A stretch of DNA of 64,000 bases from Lumbricus terrestris (taxonomy: Eukaryota; Annelida; Clitellata; Crassiclitellata; Lumbricidae), in contig OX457037.1 of NCBI GenBank assembly GCA_949752735.1, positions 65,791,915 through 65,855,914 on the forward strand, written 5' to 3'. The notes below the pieces were generated by a model. That model was not told the origin of the DNA, searched no databases, and saw only the letters and a list, made by a program, of their open reading frames with translations. A program made the translations under genes and the position numbers. Below, in pieces: positions 20,946-31,193 of the stretch (position 1 is the first letter of the stretch; each line of letters starts with the position of its first letter).

Positions 20946-21765
20946 ATTCATGTGACGTGCCCGAACCACGTGAATCTTCTATTTCTGATCTTGTCCACCA
21001 GTGTTTCCTTTTCCATTGTCCCAGCTGCTCACGAGTCACTTCGTTTCGGATCCTGTCTCTCCGATTTCTACCCAGTATTCTTTGCAGCCAGCTTAACTCC
21101 GCCGCCAGTAATCTTCTCTCTTCTTCTCTGCACAGACACCAGCATTCTGCTCCACACAGCAGCACCAGCAGTACAAGCGTTCCATACAGCTTCATCTTCG
21201 TTTTATCGAGATGCTGTTAGTTTTCCACATCTTACTCAGACGCCCAAACGTCGCTCCTGCAAGACCAATTCTACGTTTTATGTCCTTTGTACATATCCCC
21301 AGGTACATGAATTCTGTAATCTGTTCCAGCACTTTGTTCTCCAGTCTTACCTCCAGATCTTCCTGTTTTTCCCAACAGTCACTGTTTTTGTCTTTTCTAC
21401 ATTAATTCTTAGGCACAGCTTTTGCTACTGTTGTCTACTGTCGGCTCCTACAGCTGCTTCGGTAATTCCGATGCAAGGTCAATGTTGGGCAATGTTGCGC
21501 AGCCGTCCATTTACTGTAACTCCGGACTCTACCGATCTCACTGCAAGGCTCATCAATGCTTCCAAGATGAAGTTAAAGAGGTCCGGTGACAGACCACATC
21601 CTTGTCTTACTCCCACCACGATTTTGAACCACTCTGTTAGCTCCCCGTCCACTCTAACTGTGCTTACTGGCCTGCGGTAGAGATCCTCTAGATGGTAACA
21701 CCACTAGTTCATCTGGTATCCCCATTGTTTCTAAGCACCTGCCACAATCCCCACACACTGTCAAA
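20946..21765 (-). pseudogene. RTE-like LINE reverse-transcriptase fragment
   Basis: In broken frames the minus strand gives QAFDSVWGLWQVLRNNG, VRVDGELTEWFKIV, VGVRQGCGLSPDLFNFILEA, and later KLYGTLVLLVLLCGAECW with LSWLQRILGRNRRDRIRNE. The VRQGC.LSP signature and the GAE.W / RILG.NRRDRIRNE block are typical of RTE-type and related endonuclease-bearing LINEs. The catalytic YADD-type motif is lost in a disrupted stretch. The long open frame on the opposite strand (20952-21680) is a shadow. It is a fragment of a family distinct from the L2-like LINEs. Confidence 0.75.
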
Positions 21766-22045
21766 TGCCTGCGATGGACCGATGTGAGCGCAGGACATGC
21801 GCAGGCCCATGTGCAGACCTGCACAAGAAGGTCGAAGTGCTAAGCAAAAATTGCAGCCTAATCAGGGCTTTAAGTGTGCCAAGGACGGTCATGGACGGCG
21901 TCCATGCACTTATTTTCAAATCTGAACGCCGTCCTGCCACTTATTTCGCCAGCCACACTGGAAAGTTAAGGAGCGTCCATGCACTTCTTTTGGAAAGATA
22001 AGGGGCGTCCAGGCACTTCCTTTTTTACTTTTAGCACTGAGCCTA
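21766..22045. other. Short degenerate repeats, no gene
   Basis: The phrase GGCGTCCATGCACTT / GGAGCGTCCATGCACTTC / GGGCGTCCAGGCACTTCC recurs three times between 21895 and 22020 at roughly 70-bp spacing, with TTTTGGAAAGATAAGG-type linkers. I recognise no coding region. Confidence 0.45.
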
Positions 22046-22438
22046 ATGATGGTAATATTAATATCGTTTCGTCCGTTTAGATGCGTTTCACTAGTCGTAC
22101 AAGGTAGCCAATCAAAGTGCGTAATATGCTGTGAAAAAACTGTTGAAACATTAGCACTAACAAATGACAAAGAATTTGAGATTTTATCAGAAGCCTGGAA
22201 TATTTTTCAGTCGTTGGGTCTTGTAGACTGTAGAGTATATACGAGCAGGACCTTTATAAGTCCATGTGCTCATAAGCTGGACATCGTAAACGATTCTCAG
22301 ACCCTCGTCGGTAAATTTTTAAACGAAAATTATGTTATTTCGATCCAGTTTGCCAACAAGCAACAAGTTACGTTCTGTCATTTGAGTGGAAAATTTAATT
22401 TGCAAAGGACAACGACCTGCATTATCGCTCACTTTTAG
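22046..22438 (+). CDS. Unrecognised 130-residue open frame
   Basis: An ATG-initiated frame of 130 codons, with two ATGs in tandem at the start. I recognise no family. It contains CVICCEK near residue 25, an acidic helix-like stretch (NDKEFEILSEAWNIFQSLG) and several later cysteines and histidines, but no clear zinc-finger spacing. It sits between a dead LINE and a MITE, with no neighbour suggesting a function. It could be one exon of a transposon gene or a chance frame. A splice-aware search would be needed; confidence that it is a real protein is low. Confidence 0.2.
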   Translation: MMVILISFRPFRCVSLVVQGSQSKCVICCEKTVETLALTNDKEFEILSEAWNIFQSLGLVDCRVYTSRTFISPCAHKLDIVNDSQTLVGKFLNENYVISIQFANKQQVTFCHLSGKFNLQRTTTCIIAHF

Positions 22439-22572
22439 TATTTTATAAAATAACTTCGTAAATATTAAAGATTGAAATGGGGATTTTCAACAAACAATAC
22501 AAAATCACCTTTACCACAGTTCTATCTCAAAACGATGCTTGTTACAATTTTGTTCGGGTTTCGAAAAACGAA

Positions 22573-23003
22573 GTGACTAGCGGACCGCCAGGCGGCTGTC
22601 GTATTTCAATTACTAGCGGACCGCCAGTCACATGTAACCTGTCACATGACCCGAGTCACGAGTCTTCATTCTTGAATAATGGCGGCAGTTACCGATTGCT
22701 TGTTTTATGTCGGACAAAAGTTTTCTTGTTTTTTCTTGTTTTAAGGACAGAGTAAGTAACCAATCTTCATTTACATGATAGGGTTAGGGTTAGGGATAGG
22801 GTAGGGTTAGTCACAAGAATATTTTCTTCAAAAATCGAACTTCAAATTACATAATAATATTCGTTATGGCATGGCCGTCATTCGCGGATTCAGCATGAGA
22901 CGGCCGCCTGGACTCGTGACTCGGGTCATGTGACAGGTTACACGTGACTGGCGGTCCGCTAGTAATTGAAATTCGAGGGCCGCCTGGCGGTCCGCTAGTC
23001 ACA
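22573..23003. mobile_element. MITE with about 95-bp terminal inverted repeats
   Basis: The left arm starts GTGACTAGCGGACCGCCAGG and continues through AATTACTAGCGGACCGCCAG to GTCACATGACCCGAGTCACG. The right arm is its inverse, with a few mismatches, ending at 23003. The CTAGCGGACCGCCAG word appears twice per arm. The 230-bp interior has no coding potential but includes telomere-like TTAGGG units. I could not define a clear target duplication. Confidence 0.85.
22778..22810 (+). repeat. Interstitial telomere-like repeat
   Basis: GATAGGGTTAGGGTTAGGG is followed by ATAGGG, TAGGG and TTAG. Only about five units are present and they sit inside the MITE, so it is a short internal stretch and not a telomere. 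Confidence 0.8.
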
Positions 23004-23031
23004 GCCTTCGAAAAAATCCACTTTAATCGAC

Positions 23032-23248
23032 TACACTATTTCCTGCCGTGCTAGAGTCGAGAGCGGTTCTATGTATGAAACGTCAACAACTCTCGCAAAC
23101 TCGTCCAGCCACTCCTTTACGTCCTTTTTTTATCTCTGGATGTGGTGCGAACAACAACACAATCTTCTGACGATAACTGACTATTTATTTCGTTTGGAAA
23201 ATTGCTCGAAAACACAGACACAATTTCTCTCATAGAACGTGCCGCCAT
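23032..23248 (-). pseudogene. Small N-terminal exon-like frame with a frameshift
   Basis: The minus strand has an ATG at 23248 in the context AAAATGGCGG and a frame of 43 codons (MAARSMREIVSVFSSNF at its start) ending at 23117. In the next frame, after an A-run near 23125, the sequence continues as KKDVKEWLDEFARVV and ends at 23032. The W-x-x-x-F arrangement is reminiscent of the N-terminus of some DDE transposon proteins, but I cannot name a family. The inverted-repeat arm at 23347-23396 lies just upstream. Treat it as a possible dead exon. Confidence 0.3.
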
Positions 23249-23346
23249 TTTACTCGAGTATTTACTAAAACCAACGACCTCTTATAATAAAGACTATAGC
23301 CTTAGTCACGTCATAGCTCACTAATAATAATTATTATACATAAACT

Positions 23347-23396
23347 TGTAGCTCCGCCTTGAATCTCCCAAGTGTAGGAATTCGAATCGTGCGGCC
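23347..23396. repeat. Inverted partner of 16638-16687
   Basis: It reads TGTAGCTCCGCCTTGAATCT, then CCCAAGTGTAGGAATTCGAA, the reverse complement of the arm near 16.6 kb with a few changes. The similarity loosely continues into GTGAGCTATGACGTGAC-type sequence on the inner side. It may be the ends of one old 6.7-kb element or two inverted copies of one repeat. Confidence 0.65.
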
Positions 23397-24039
23397 GGGT
23401 CGGATTTTAGGGACTAAGAACCGCTAGTGGATATTAAAGCAAAGATATTATAGTCTACGACTAAGATATGGCACATCCTATCTCCGCTGTGTATTTGGTC
23501 TGGGTGGTGGTCAAATCATACAAACCGTGGCGCCACGTAGTGAGTGGTAGGATCGCTTCTAGCAACGACGGACGCCACAGATAACACTTATATGCGGCAA
23601 TATAGAATATAACTATTGGATATAGAAATGATGTACGTTTCTTTATTATACCACTAGCCGGGAAGCAAATCTGAAAACCCGCTACAAGATTTTGCAAGAG
23701 GCGTGGCCTAGGCGAACGTTAGACTGCTGGGAATTTCCCAGTAGCTGGAAATTTCCGAGTAGCCCTTGGAAGGTTTTTATAAACAGACAGTTGACGTCTT
23801 GCAAATAATTATAATATAATTTGCAAATAATTCAAAATATTATATTGTGGCTGACTTCAAACTCTTTATGTTACTAGCAAATTTCGCTGACTTTTAAAAT
23901 AGAACTTTGAAAATAGAAAACATTTTGAAAGCTAGTTTTCAGATTTGCCACGGCTCCCTTGAATACTAGGCTACATATTAACGAAGAACACGCTTCGAAA
24001 ATAGAATCAGAATAAAGGTATTTTTACACCTGACAAAGA

Positions 24040-25335
24040 AGCTGGATTGATGAAAATGACACATTAGAAATGGAAGCATGATGAAGGTATGTTATTGTCT
24101 GAAATAGAACCTGGATTGACAAAAATAACGCTTGAGAAATGGAAGCCAGATTAATGAAAAACGCTTGAGTAATGGAAGCTGGATCAAGATATTTCTATAT
24201 CAGAAATAGAAACTGGATTAGGGTATTTTTATATCTGAAATGGAAGCTGAGGTATTTTATATGTGAAGAAGAAGCGGGATTAATGAAAATAACGCTTGAA
24301 AATTGGAAGCCGGATGAAGGTTCCTTATAGGTGAAATAGAAGCTGGATTGACGAATACAACGCTTTTTAAATGGAAGCTGGATTGTTGATTTTAATTCGT
24401 GTATTTCATCATGCATCCAGCTTCCATTTCAGCTGGAAAGCCGTTTATACAGCTTGCTTTTATCAAGCGTCTATCAATCAAGCATTTTTCATCGATCCAT
24501 CTTCTATTTCAGATATAAATATATCTTCATCCAGCTTACATTGAAGATACAAACATATATTAACCGGCTTCTATTTCTCAAGCGTTATTTCGTCAATCCA
24601 GCTACAAGGAACCTTCATCCAGCTTCCATTTTTCAAGAGTTTTTCATTTAATAGCCCAGCTTCCTCTTCACATATATAAATACCTTATTCCACCTTCCAT
24701 TTCAGATATAAAAATAACTTAATTATTCCAGCCTCAATTACTCAAGCGTTTTATCATTAATCCAGCTTCTATTTAAGATATAAAATTACCTTGATCCAGG
24801 TCCCTTTTTAGATATAAAAATACCTTAATCCAACTTCCACTTCGCATATAAAATACCTTCATCCAGCTTCCACACATATTTAAATACCTTAATCCAGCTT
24901 CCACTTCACATAAAAATACCTTAATCCGCTTCCATTTCTCAAACGTTATTTTCGTCAATCCAGCTTCTACTTCACCTAGAAGAAATCTTCATCCAGCTTC
25001 AATTACTCAAGCGTTTTATCACTAATCCAGCTTCTATTTAAGATATAAAATTGCCTTGATCCAGCTTCCATTTAAGATGTAAAAATACCTTAATCCAGCT
25101 TCCACTTCGCATTTAAAATACCTTAATCCAGCTTCCACACACATATATAAGTACCTTAATCCAGCTTCCACTTCACATAGACAATACCTTAAATCCAGCT
25201 TCCATTTATCAAGCGTTTGATCATTAATCCGCTTCCATTTCTCAAACGTTATTTTCGTCAATCCAGCTTCTACTTCACCTATATAAGGAATCTTCATCCA
25301 GCTTCCATTTCTCAAGCGTTCGTTTCATCATACCA
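24040..25335. repeat. Degenerate minisatellite arrays, two orientations
   Basis: Units of roughly 30-40 bp share the core ATCCAGCTTCCA with the 17-kb array but are more diverged. Interspersed words are CTCAAGCGTTATTTCGTCA and ATATAAAAATACCTTAATCC. The orientation changes near 24415. A block of several units around 24720-24960 resembles 25000-25260, suggesting a later internal duplication. Confidence 0.85.
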
Positions 25336-25916
25336 ATTTAAATTCGCAGTGATAATTATATATAGGCCTACATGGCAGCAAAGAAACATTAAGTTTCTTA
25401 TAAGTGATACCTTGTTGTGACATTTGGAAACTTATTACAAGACATTTCTGAGTGCAGTGTTATTCTGATAACAGCAAGGTTCGTCTGGAGTGTTATTAAT
25501 GTGTTATTAATGTTTTTCGCATTATTTCGGTTTTATTTCAGGAATTATTGTTAACATTAGGCTAATGCACTTTTTACCATTATTGCACCACTACTTCTGT
25601 AGGCCTACTGCTCAGTGAACAAGAACTTATCAATTAACTGTCTGTGTATGGTTTTCGGTCTTTGACGATATGTGCAGGCCTATGGTCTTCCCAGTGTCGG
25701 CTTTAGACTTGCGGAAGGTCTAAGCAACAGAACGGTCTAAAGCTTGGAAAACGTAGGCCTATGCGCCTTTTAATTATTCAATATGAAGGCATTTAAAGTG
25801 CATAAGTTATAGTTGTAAGGAGGCGACGAGAAGAAGGTTATTTAGCATTTTAACCATTAAATAAAACCGCCCAAGTCTACTGCTGTGCACAATAAGCTTT
25901 TATATAATTGACACTT
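25336..25916. other. No recognisable feature
   Basis: AT-rich sequence between the minisatellite and the right arm of the foldback element. Short open frames match nothing. Confidence 0.4.
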
Positions 25917-25975
25917 CTAGGCCACGCCTCTTGCAAAATCTTGTAGCGGGTTTTCAGATTTGCAGCCGGGAAATT

Positions 25976-26960
25976 TAGGATTCGACCCGCTCCCGGCCAC
26001 AACCCTACCACACCCCCAACCACTCCATCACCCCTAACCACCCCACCACACTACGACCTCCAGCCACCCGTGAAATTTGGGTATTCGGGAAAATTTCCTC
26101 CCCAGCCCGCATTCCTCCCTCACCCCAACCACCCCGCAACAACCCCCCGGAATTTTTTTTTAGTCATCCGGCCGAAATATCATGAAAAATTTCCTCCCCA
26201 GCCCTCACCTCCAACCACCCTCCCACCCCAAAATACCCCCGGGAAAATTTTTTGTCATCCGGTCGAAATAACATGAAAAATGTCCTCCCCAGCCCCCAAA
26301 CCTCCCTCACCCCACCCATTCCCAAAATCCCCCGGAAAATTTCTTTTAGCCATCCGGCCAAAATATCATGAAAAATTTTCTCCCCAGCCCCCAACCCTCC
26401 CCCGGGAATTTTTTTTAGTCATCCGGTCAAAATAACATGAAAAATTTTCTCCCCAGTTTCCAACCCTCCCTCACCCCCAATCACCCCCCAAAATCTCAAG
26501 AATTTTTTTTAGTCATCCAGTCCAAATAACAACAAAAATTTCGTCCCCAGTCCCAACCCTCTCTCACCCCCAACCGCCCCCCAAAATCTCCCCGGGGAAA
26601 TTTTTTTAGTCATCCGACCAAAATATGAAAAATTTTCTCCCGAGGCCCAACCCTCCCTCACCCCAACCACCCCCCAAAACCCCCGGAATTTTTTTTAGTC
26701 ATCCAGTCGAAATAACATGGAAAATTTCGTCCCCAGTTTCAGCCCTCTCACCCCCAGCCACCCCCCCCCCCCAAAATCTCCCCGGGAAATTTTTTTAGTC
26801 ATCCGGCCAAAATATCATGAAAAATTTCCTCCCAGCCCCCAACCCTCCCTCACCCCAACCACCTCCTAATTTTTTAGTCATCTGGCCGAAATATCATGGA
26901 AAATTTTCTCCCCAGCCCTCACCACCAACCACCCCAAATTTTGGGGCTGTGTGGGGGCAA
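25976..26960. repeat. C-rich satellite array, about 100-bp units
   Basis: About nine units share TTTTTTTAGTCATCCGGCC, AAATATCATGAAAAATTTCC and TCCCCAGCCC followed by a C-rich tract. The array starts with GGGAAATTTAGGATTCGACC, the same start seen at 42619 next to the Ty3 nest, so it belongs to an interspersed family that has locally amplified. Apparent proline-rich reading frames are composition artefacts. Confidence 0.85.
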
Positions 26961-27529
26961 GGTAGTGAGAGGAATGGTGGTTTTGGTGGGATGGGCGGGG
27001 TATGGTTGTGATGGGGCCGGGGTGAAAAAACATTATTTTCCCATGAATTTCCTATTGTGAAAAATTTTAGTGCTGGGCGAGGTGAAGTTAGAATGGGGTC
27101 ATGTGGGATGTGGCCTTGGTTGGGTCGGGCGGTTGGGTATGGAGTTGGGCGGTGCCGGCCGGTTGGGGGCGAAGTGATAAGGTGTAGGGTGAGAAACAAA
27201 AAATTACACCAAACGAATGCGACTGTTACAGGCACTTGGACAATGCAATTGCAATGTCGTTCCATTAAAAAGGTTGAACCAACCACCTCAAACGGCATAT
27301 TAGATCAATATGCCTGGTTGCATCGATGTAATCATAATCTCCAAACTTCTAAAGCGCCACTCGAAAGCCGTGCGTGGGGCACCAGCTTATTCACAATGAA
27401 TGAATACCCATATATGGGCTGATTGGCAATAAGTCATGGCTTGAATTCTGGAGATAAAGTAAATTAATCAATCATATGAAACAAAATAATACACTTTATT
27501 CTTTATCCATCTTCCAACAAGAACAATTC
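26961..27529. other. G-rich tail and unique sequence
   Basis: From 26940 to 27180 the composition flips to G-rich (GGTTGGGTATGGAGTTGGGC), partly complementary to the C-rich array, so the two could fold together. From 27190 to 27529 I see no known feature. Confidence 0.5.
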
Positions 27530-28520
27530 ACACAACATATGCAGCAGAGAGCATTACAGTGTTTCACTTAATATTTATTGCGTTAATCTTCAGTAAAGAC
27601 AGATTGAAATCTATACCAGTGGAGTGACATTTAGCAGCACAACAAATCATGTTTAATAATAACCTAATATCACACTTCTGTAGCATAAGCTAGAGTCAAT
27701 TTGTAAGTACACACTCAATTACAGAGTTTCATTGCTAAAGAGAACCTACGGATAAGATTGTCGCTGTACATTTGCTAAGCATTTCCATGAGACGATATTA
27801 TACTCTATTTTAATATATTTTGTATTGCAAAGTAACTGAAACAAGGTTCATTTGTAGTTTCTACAATTTAAATATGCATATTTACACAATAAGAATAACT
27901 CAAATATACATATTTACTTAGTAATAATTATAATATAACTACACCTACGCAGGAGAGAACATTACACAGTTTAACATGATGTTTGTTAAATTAATGTTCA
28001 GTAAAGACAGACTGAAATCTATTACCAGTGGAAAGGCATTTAGCAGTACAAATCATGTTTAATGATCTAATAACACTCTTGTAACATAAGAATCAATTTG
28101 TAAGAACACACTCATTTATAGAGTTTCATTTAAGAGAACCAGAGGATAAGACAATATTGTGGCTGTCAATTTAATCCTTATTTAATTTTAATCTAAATTT
28201 AAATTTTAAGTATTTTTATGTGATTATATTCTGATGTGATTATATTCTGATTTTAATATACTTTTTGTTGTAAGTAAGGTTCACTTACAGTTTATATACC
28301 GTAATTTGAATACAAATATTTACGTATTAACAATAACCCAAATACACATATTTACATATCAACAATAATTTCAATAATTCTAATAGCATATGCATATTTA
28401 CACACTGACATTAAACTACATCTAAGCAGCATAGAGTATTACACAGTTTCACACATTATATGATTTACATTAATCTTCAGTAAAGACACAGACGGAGATC
28501 AATTTACATGACCAACTCAG
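27530..28520. repeat. Three direct repeats, 410-480 bp apart
   Basis: Each copy contains AGAGCATTACAGTGTTTCAC-like sequence, then TCAGTAAAGACAGA, CCAGTGGA and AAATCATGTTTAAT. Copies begin near 27541, 27950 and 28430, the third being partial. They lie just downstream of the P-like transposase (minus strand) and may be part of that element. Confidence 0.8.
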
Positions 28521-28543
28521 TAGGTGGTAAATTATGAAATTGA

Positions 28544-30588
28544 TTACTCATGTAAAACCTTCTTTGCTTTGCGGTTGCGCTTATTCTTAAGTTTGCAGGA
28601 GTTTTGAAGTTGCTGGTTAATAAATTTTATCTTACCCTGTATGCGAACAGTCATGTACAATTTGATCAGCCCAAAATGCAGGGCAGTTCCTTCTTTGATC
28701 TGGAAGGTTTTAAGACTTCCAAGTAGGCTAATATGTCTTTGAAGAACACATCATGACCACTACCCTTAGAAACTGCATGCCCCATGGGTTGCGAACTTCT
28801 TATTGTTCGACTATTACAAGCGTTAAAAATCTTGTCAAACTTATCAATGAACTGTGCAGTATGTTCTGCATCTCTGTCCAACTTTCCAAGATGACAAAGT
28901 GTTTGAATACCTGCTGCCACAGAGTGACTAAGGACTTGGGCTGCGAGATTGACACGCATGCTAGTAAATGGAGGCAAATCAAGATGCTTATCAGTAAGAC
29001 GTGGTGCCATTCTAATCGGCAGGTTTTTGTCAAAAGCATAAAAATCTGAAACATGATTCCAGCACACTATGTTTCTATTATCTCCAGAGCCGATTACAAA
29101 GTCATGCTTCTTGAAGTTGTTACGAATGCTTTTAAGTAAGTGTGGGGGTCATAAATTACATATACTTTATGTAAACCATGGAACAGAAATGGTTGCGAAA
29201 CAGAAACATTTTCTAATGTTTCCAAATAGCATCTGTTTGTAGGTCCCTGATCACATATAACAGCTCTTGGAAATAATTGTATATCTTCAAACTTTGCCAA
29301 ACAATCATGCAGAAGGTGCTTTAGAATAGTTGGTTTAATAGATTCACTTACAAAAAAGTAAGCAAGAGGTTGCTTCCACTTGACGGAAATCCCACGCAGC
29401 ATGAATACAAGAACATGGTCAGCAATACACTGAGTAGTTCCAAGCATACCAAAATCTTCGAAACCCTCTACGCAATCCCGTTCTCTGTTGTAAACCAATT
29501 TTCTCTTTAATGACATTTCATCAAACATTATCACACAGTCTTTAGCATTCTCAGGGGTTTGCTGCATTTTTACTTTTAAAGTATCAAAAAATTGATTATT
29601 AAAGCCGGTGTAAAGGCTGCAAATTTGGAGCGTTCGTTGCAAAGTCCTTTTTGATGGCATGCAGAAAATATTTTGCAGCATGCTATAAGATTTTCTACTC
29701 TGGTAAAATACAGACATAGCAAACATCTTTTCTTCTACTGTCCAACGTCTACCCTGCTTCGAGACTAGACCCATACTTAACTGCGTCTTCAGAAAGGAGG
29801 CTGCAGCTGGCGGAAGATGGTTGCGCAACTCTGCCATAAGGCGGTCACAGTTAGCAGTTTCTTGCTTTCGTGACAAACCTTTGCTGCTGTTTGATTTCCT
29901 ATTATGTTTTTCTTTCTGCCTCTTGAGTTGATTTCGTAACCGGGCGATTTCATTCCTCAGTTTCTTTTTTTCCGAGTTACATGATGACCACTTGGAGCAA
30001 CCTTCAGACCGGTCAGTTACAATGTCAGCAAATGATGAAGCAGGAATATTGCAGACAGCCACAGCTGGAGAAACAAGCTCGTCTACAGCTCCTTCTTCGT
30101 TTTTGTCCATGAGTTTAGCAGGAATGCTTTTGATAATGTCCAATTTGCTTCTTTTGGCAGGAACCTCCAACTTCGGTGCATGTTTGATAACAAGTCGTCG
30201 CTTTTGTGAGACTGACGGTGGTTTGTTTGGAACATCAAATACCGTTGGGACTGCATTCCAAACATGCTCGTCTACAGCTCCTTCTTCGTTTTTGTCCATG
30301 AGTTTAGCAGGAATGCTTTTGATAATGTCCAATTTGCTTCTTTTGGCAGGAACCTCCAACTTCGGTGCATGTTTGATAACAAGTCGTCGCTTTTGTGAGA
30401 CTGACGGTGGTTTGTTTGGAACATCAAATACCGTTGGGACTGCATTCCAAACAAGCTTGTCATGCTTACTATTCATAAACTGGGATTCTTCAAAATGTCT
30501 ACTGCACAAACGAAAGGCTTTGTTCAGTACTTCAACGCTTTTGCAGTCGAGATCTGAACGGCGTGTGTTCACTCTCCACTTCTTGCAT
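28544..30588 (-). pseudogene. P-element / THAP9-like transposase, frameshifted
   Basis: The minus strand encodes the second half of a THAP zinc finger (KKWRVNTRRSDL, LCSRHFEESQF, then the AVPTVF signature), a basic linker, a coiled-coil-like stretch (RNEIARLRNQLKRQKEK), and the catalytic domain: CVIMFDEMSLKRK near 29520 and VICDQGPTNR near 29250, supplying two acidic residues. A one-base deletion in a C-run near 29150 shifts the frame. The P-type C-terminal domain follows (MAPRLTDKHLDLPPF, NLAAQVLSHSVAAGI, TAQFIDKFDKIFNA). A second shift lies near 28715 and the last frame ends at 28544. A pyrimidine-rich AG at 30589-30590 suggests an intron, so the first THAP half should be in an upstream exon, which I could not find. 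No terminal repeats were identified. Confidence 0.9.
30077..30454 (-). repeat. 189-bp perfect tandem duplication inside the transposase
   Basis: Two adjacent 189-bp copies (30077-30265 and 30266-30454) look identical apart from the junction base. Each encodes 63 residues covering the end of the THAP finger (WNAVPTVFDVPNKP) and the basic linker (KLEVPAKRSKLDII). The frame is preserved. Identity implies a recent event. Confidence 0.95.
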
Positions 30589-30740
30589 CTGTTCCAACAT
30601 AATAAAATAAAAACAGCATATGACAGAGGTTTGCAAATTCAATCAAAAATTTTTGCATGGCCCGTTTTAAGCAAATTCGTTTATTTACTGAAAATTTAAT
30701 GGTACTCCAGGTTCTTCCCATGGTCAGTTTTTTCATTATT

Positions 30741-30860
30741 ATTCATCCATTCATTCAAGAATTTGTATAGCGCTTCTTCAAGAGGACTACTCAGAAGCGC
30801 TCCCGACTCTAGCATGGCAAAAAAGGACAGTTTTGAGTTTAATAAAAAATGTTTCAGTAA
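30741..30860 (-). pseudogene. L2-like LINE 3' end fragment
   Basis: The reverse complement reads GGGAGCGCTTCTGAGTAG and GAAGAAGCGCTATACAAATT, the LINE 3' tail, ending in an ATTCATTC-type microsatellite. A few codons before it match the protein C-terminus (LSFFAMLESGALLS). Confidence 0.8.
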
Positions 30861-30927
30861 TAACCCCAATAATAATATTAATATTATGTCCGATACTTGA
30901 TCAATCAAAAACATGACAATCAATTGT

Positions 30928-31146
30928 GGGGCGCGGTGGTGTAGTGGTGGCGTCGTTGCCTTGAAGCCGGAAGGTTCGAGGTTCGAATCCACCTCGCCGC
31001 GTAGGGACCTTGGGCAAGTACTTCACTCGCAATTGCTCAGCGCTTCGGCATGAAACTCCGATGCAGTGTCCGCTCTGCATTCGGAAGCGCCTCTGAGTAG
31101 AGAGAGCTTGAACGGGCGCTATAACAAGTGCACATACAAACAAACA
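30928..31146 (+). mobile_element. tRNA-derived SINE with an L2-like LINE tail
   Basis: The head is tRNA-like: an A box in GGTGTAGTGGTGG near 30937-30949 and a perfect B box GGTTCGAATCC at 30980-30990. The body carries CCTTGGGCAAGTACTTCACT, common in marine SINEs. The 3' part (GGAAGCGCCTCTGAGTAG, then CTTGAACGGGCGCTATAACA) matches the end of the L2-like LINE at 7893-7937, which has GGGAGCGCCTCTGAGTAG and GAAGAAGCGCTATATAAATG. An ACAAACAAACAA tail closes it. RNA polymerase III transcription and LINE-driven mobility are inferred from this structure. Confidence 0.88.
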
Positions 31147-31193
31147 ATGTAGAACTGTAGTGTTAGCATTTTTATAACCTACGTAGAATCCTT

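Larger units (their letters stand above)
23648..25975. mobile_element. Foldback-type element with inverted minisatellite arms
   Basis: Outer arms are inverted: GCAAATCTGAAAACCCGCTA and CAAGATTTTGCAAGAGGCG at 23655-23705, and their reverse complement at 25917-25970. Inside, minisatellite units run as GGAAGCTGGATTGATGAAAA at 24040-24415 and switch to ATCCAGCTTCCATTTCTCAA at 24415-25335, so the arrays are head to head. This is the architecture of foldback transposons. No transposase is present. The block at 23410-23600 outside the left arm (TATAGTCTACGACTAAGATA and GTGGCGCCACG) recurs inverted at 34870-35010, next to the other foldback. Confidence 0.75.

Noticed and set aside
20952..21680. 242-codon open frame on the plus strand
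   Set aside because: It is the complement of an RTE-like reverse transcriptase on the minus strand and resembles no protein.
22778..22810. Chromosome end
   Set aside because: Only a few TTAGGG-like units are present, inside a MITE.
26070..27422. Proline-rich or glycine-rich proteins
   Set aside because: They come from the C-rich satellite and its G-rich neighbour. Composition explains them.
30928..31000. Possible tRNA gene on the plus strand
   Set aside because: The A and B boxes are good, but the sequence continues into a SINE body and a LINE-like tail, and the acceptor stem is imperfect. It is a SINE head.
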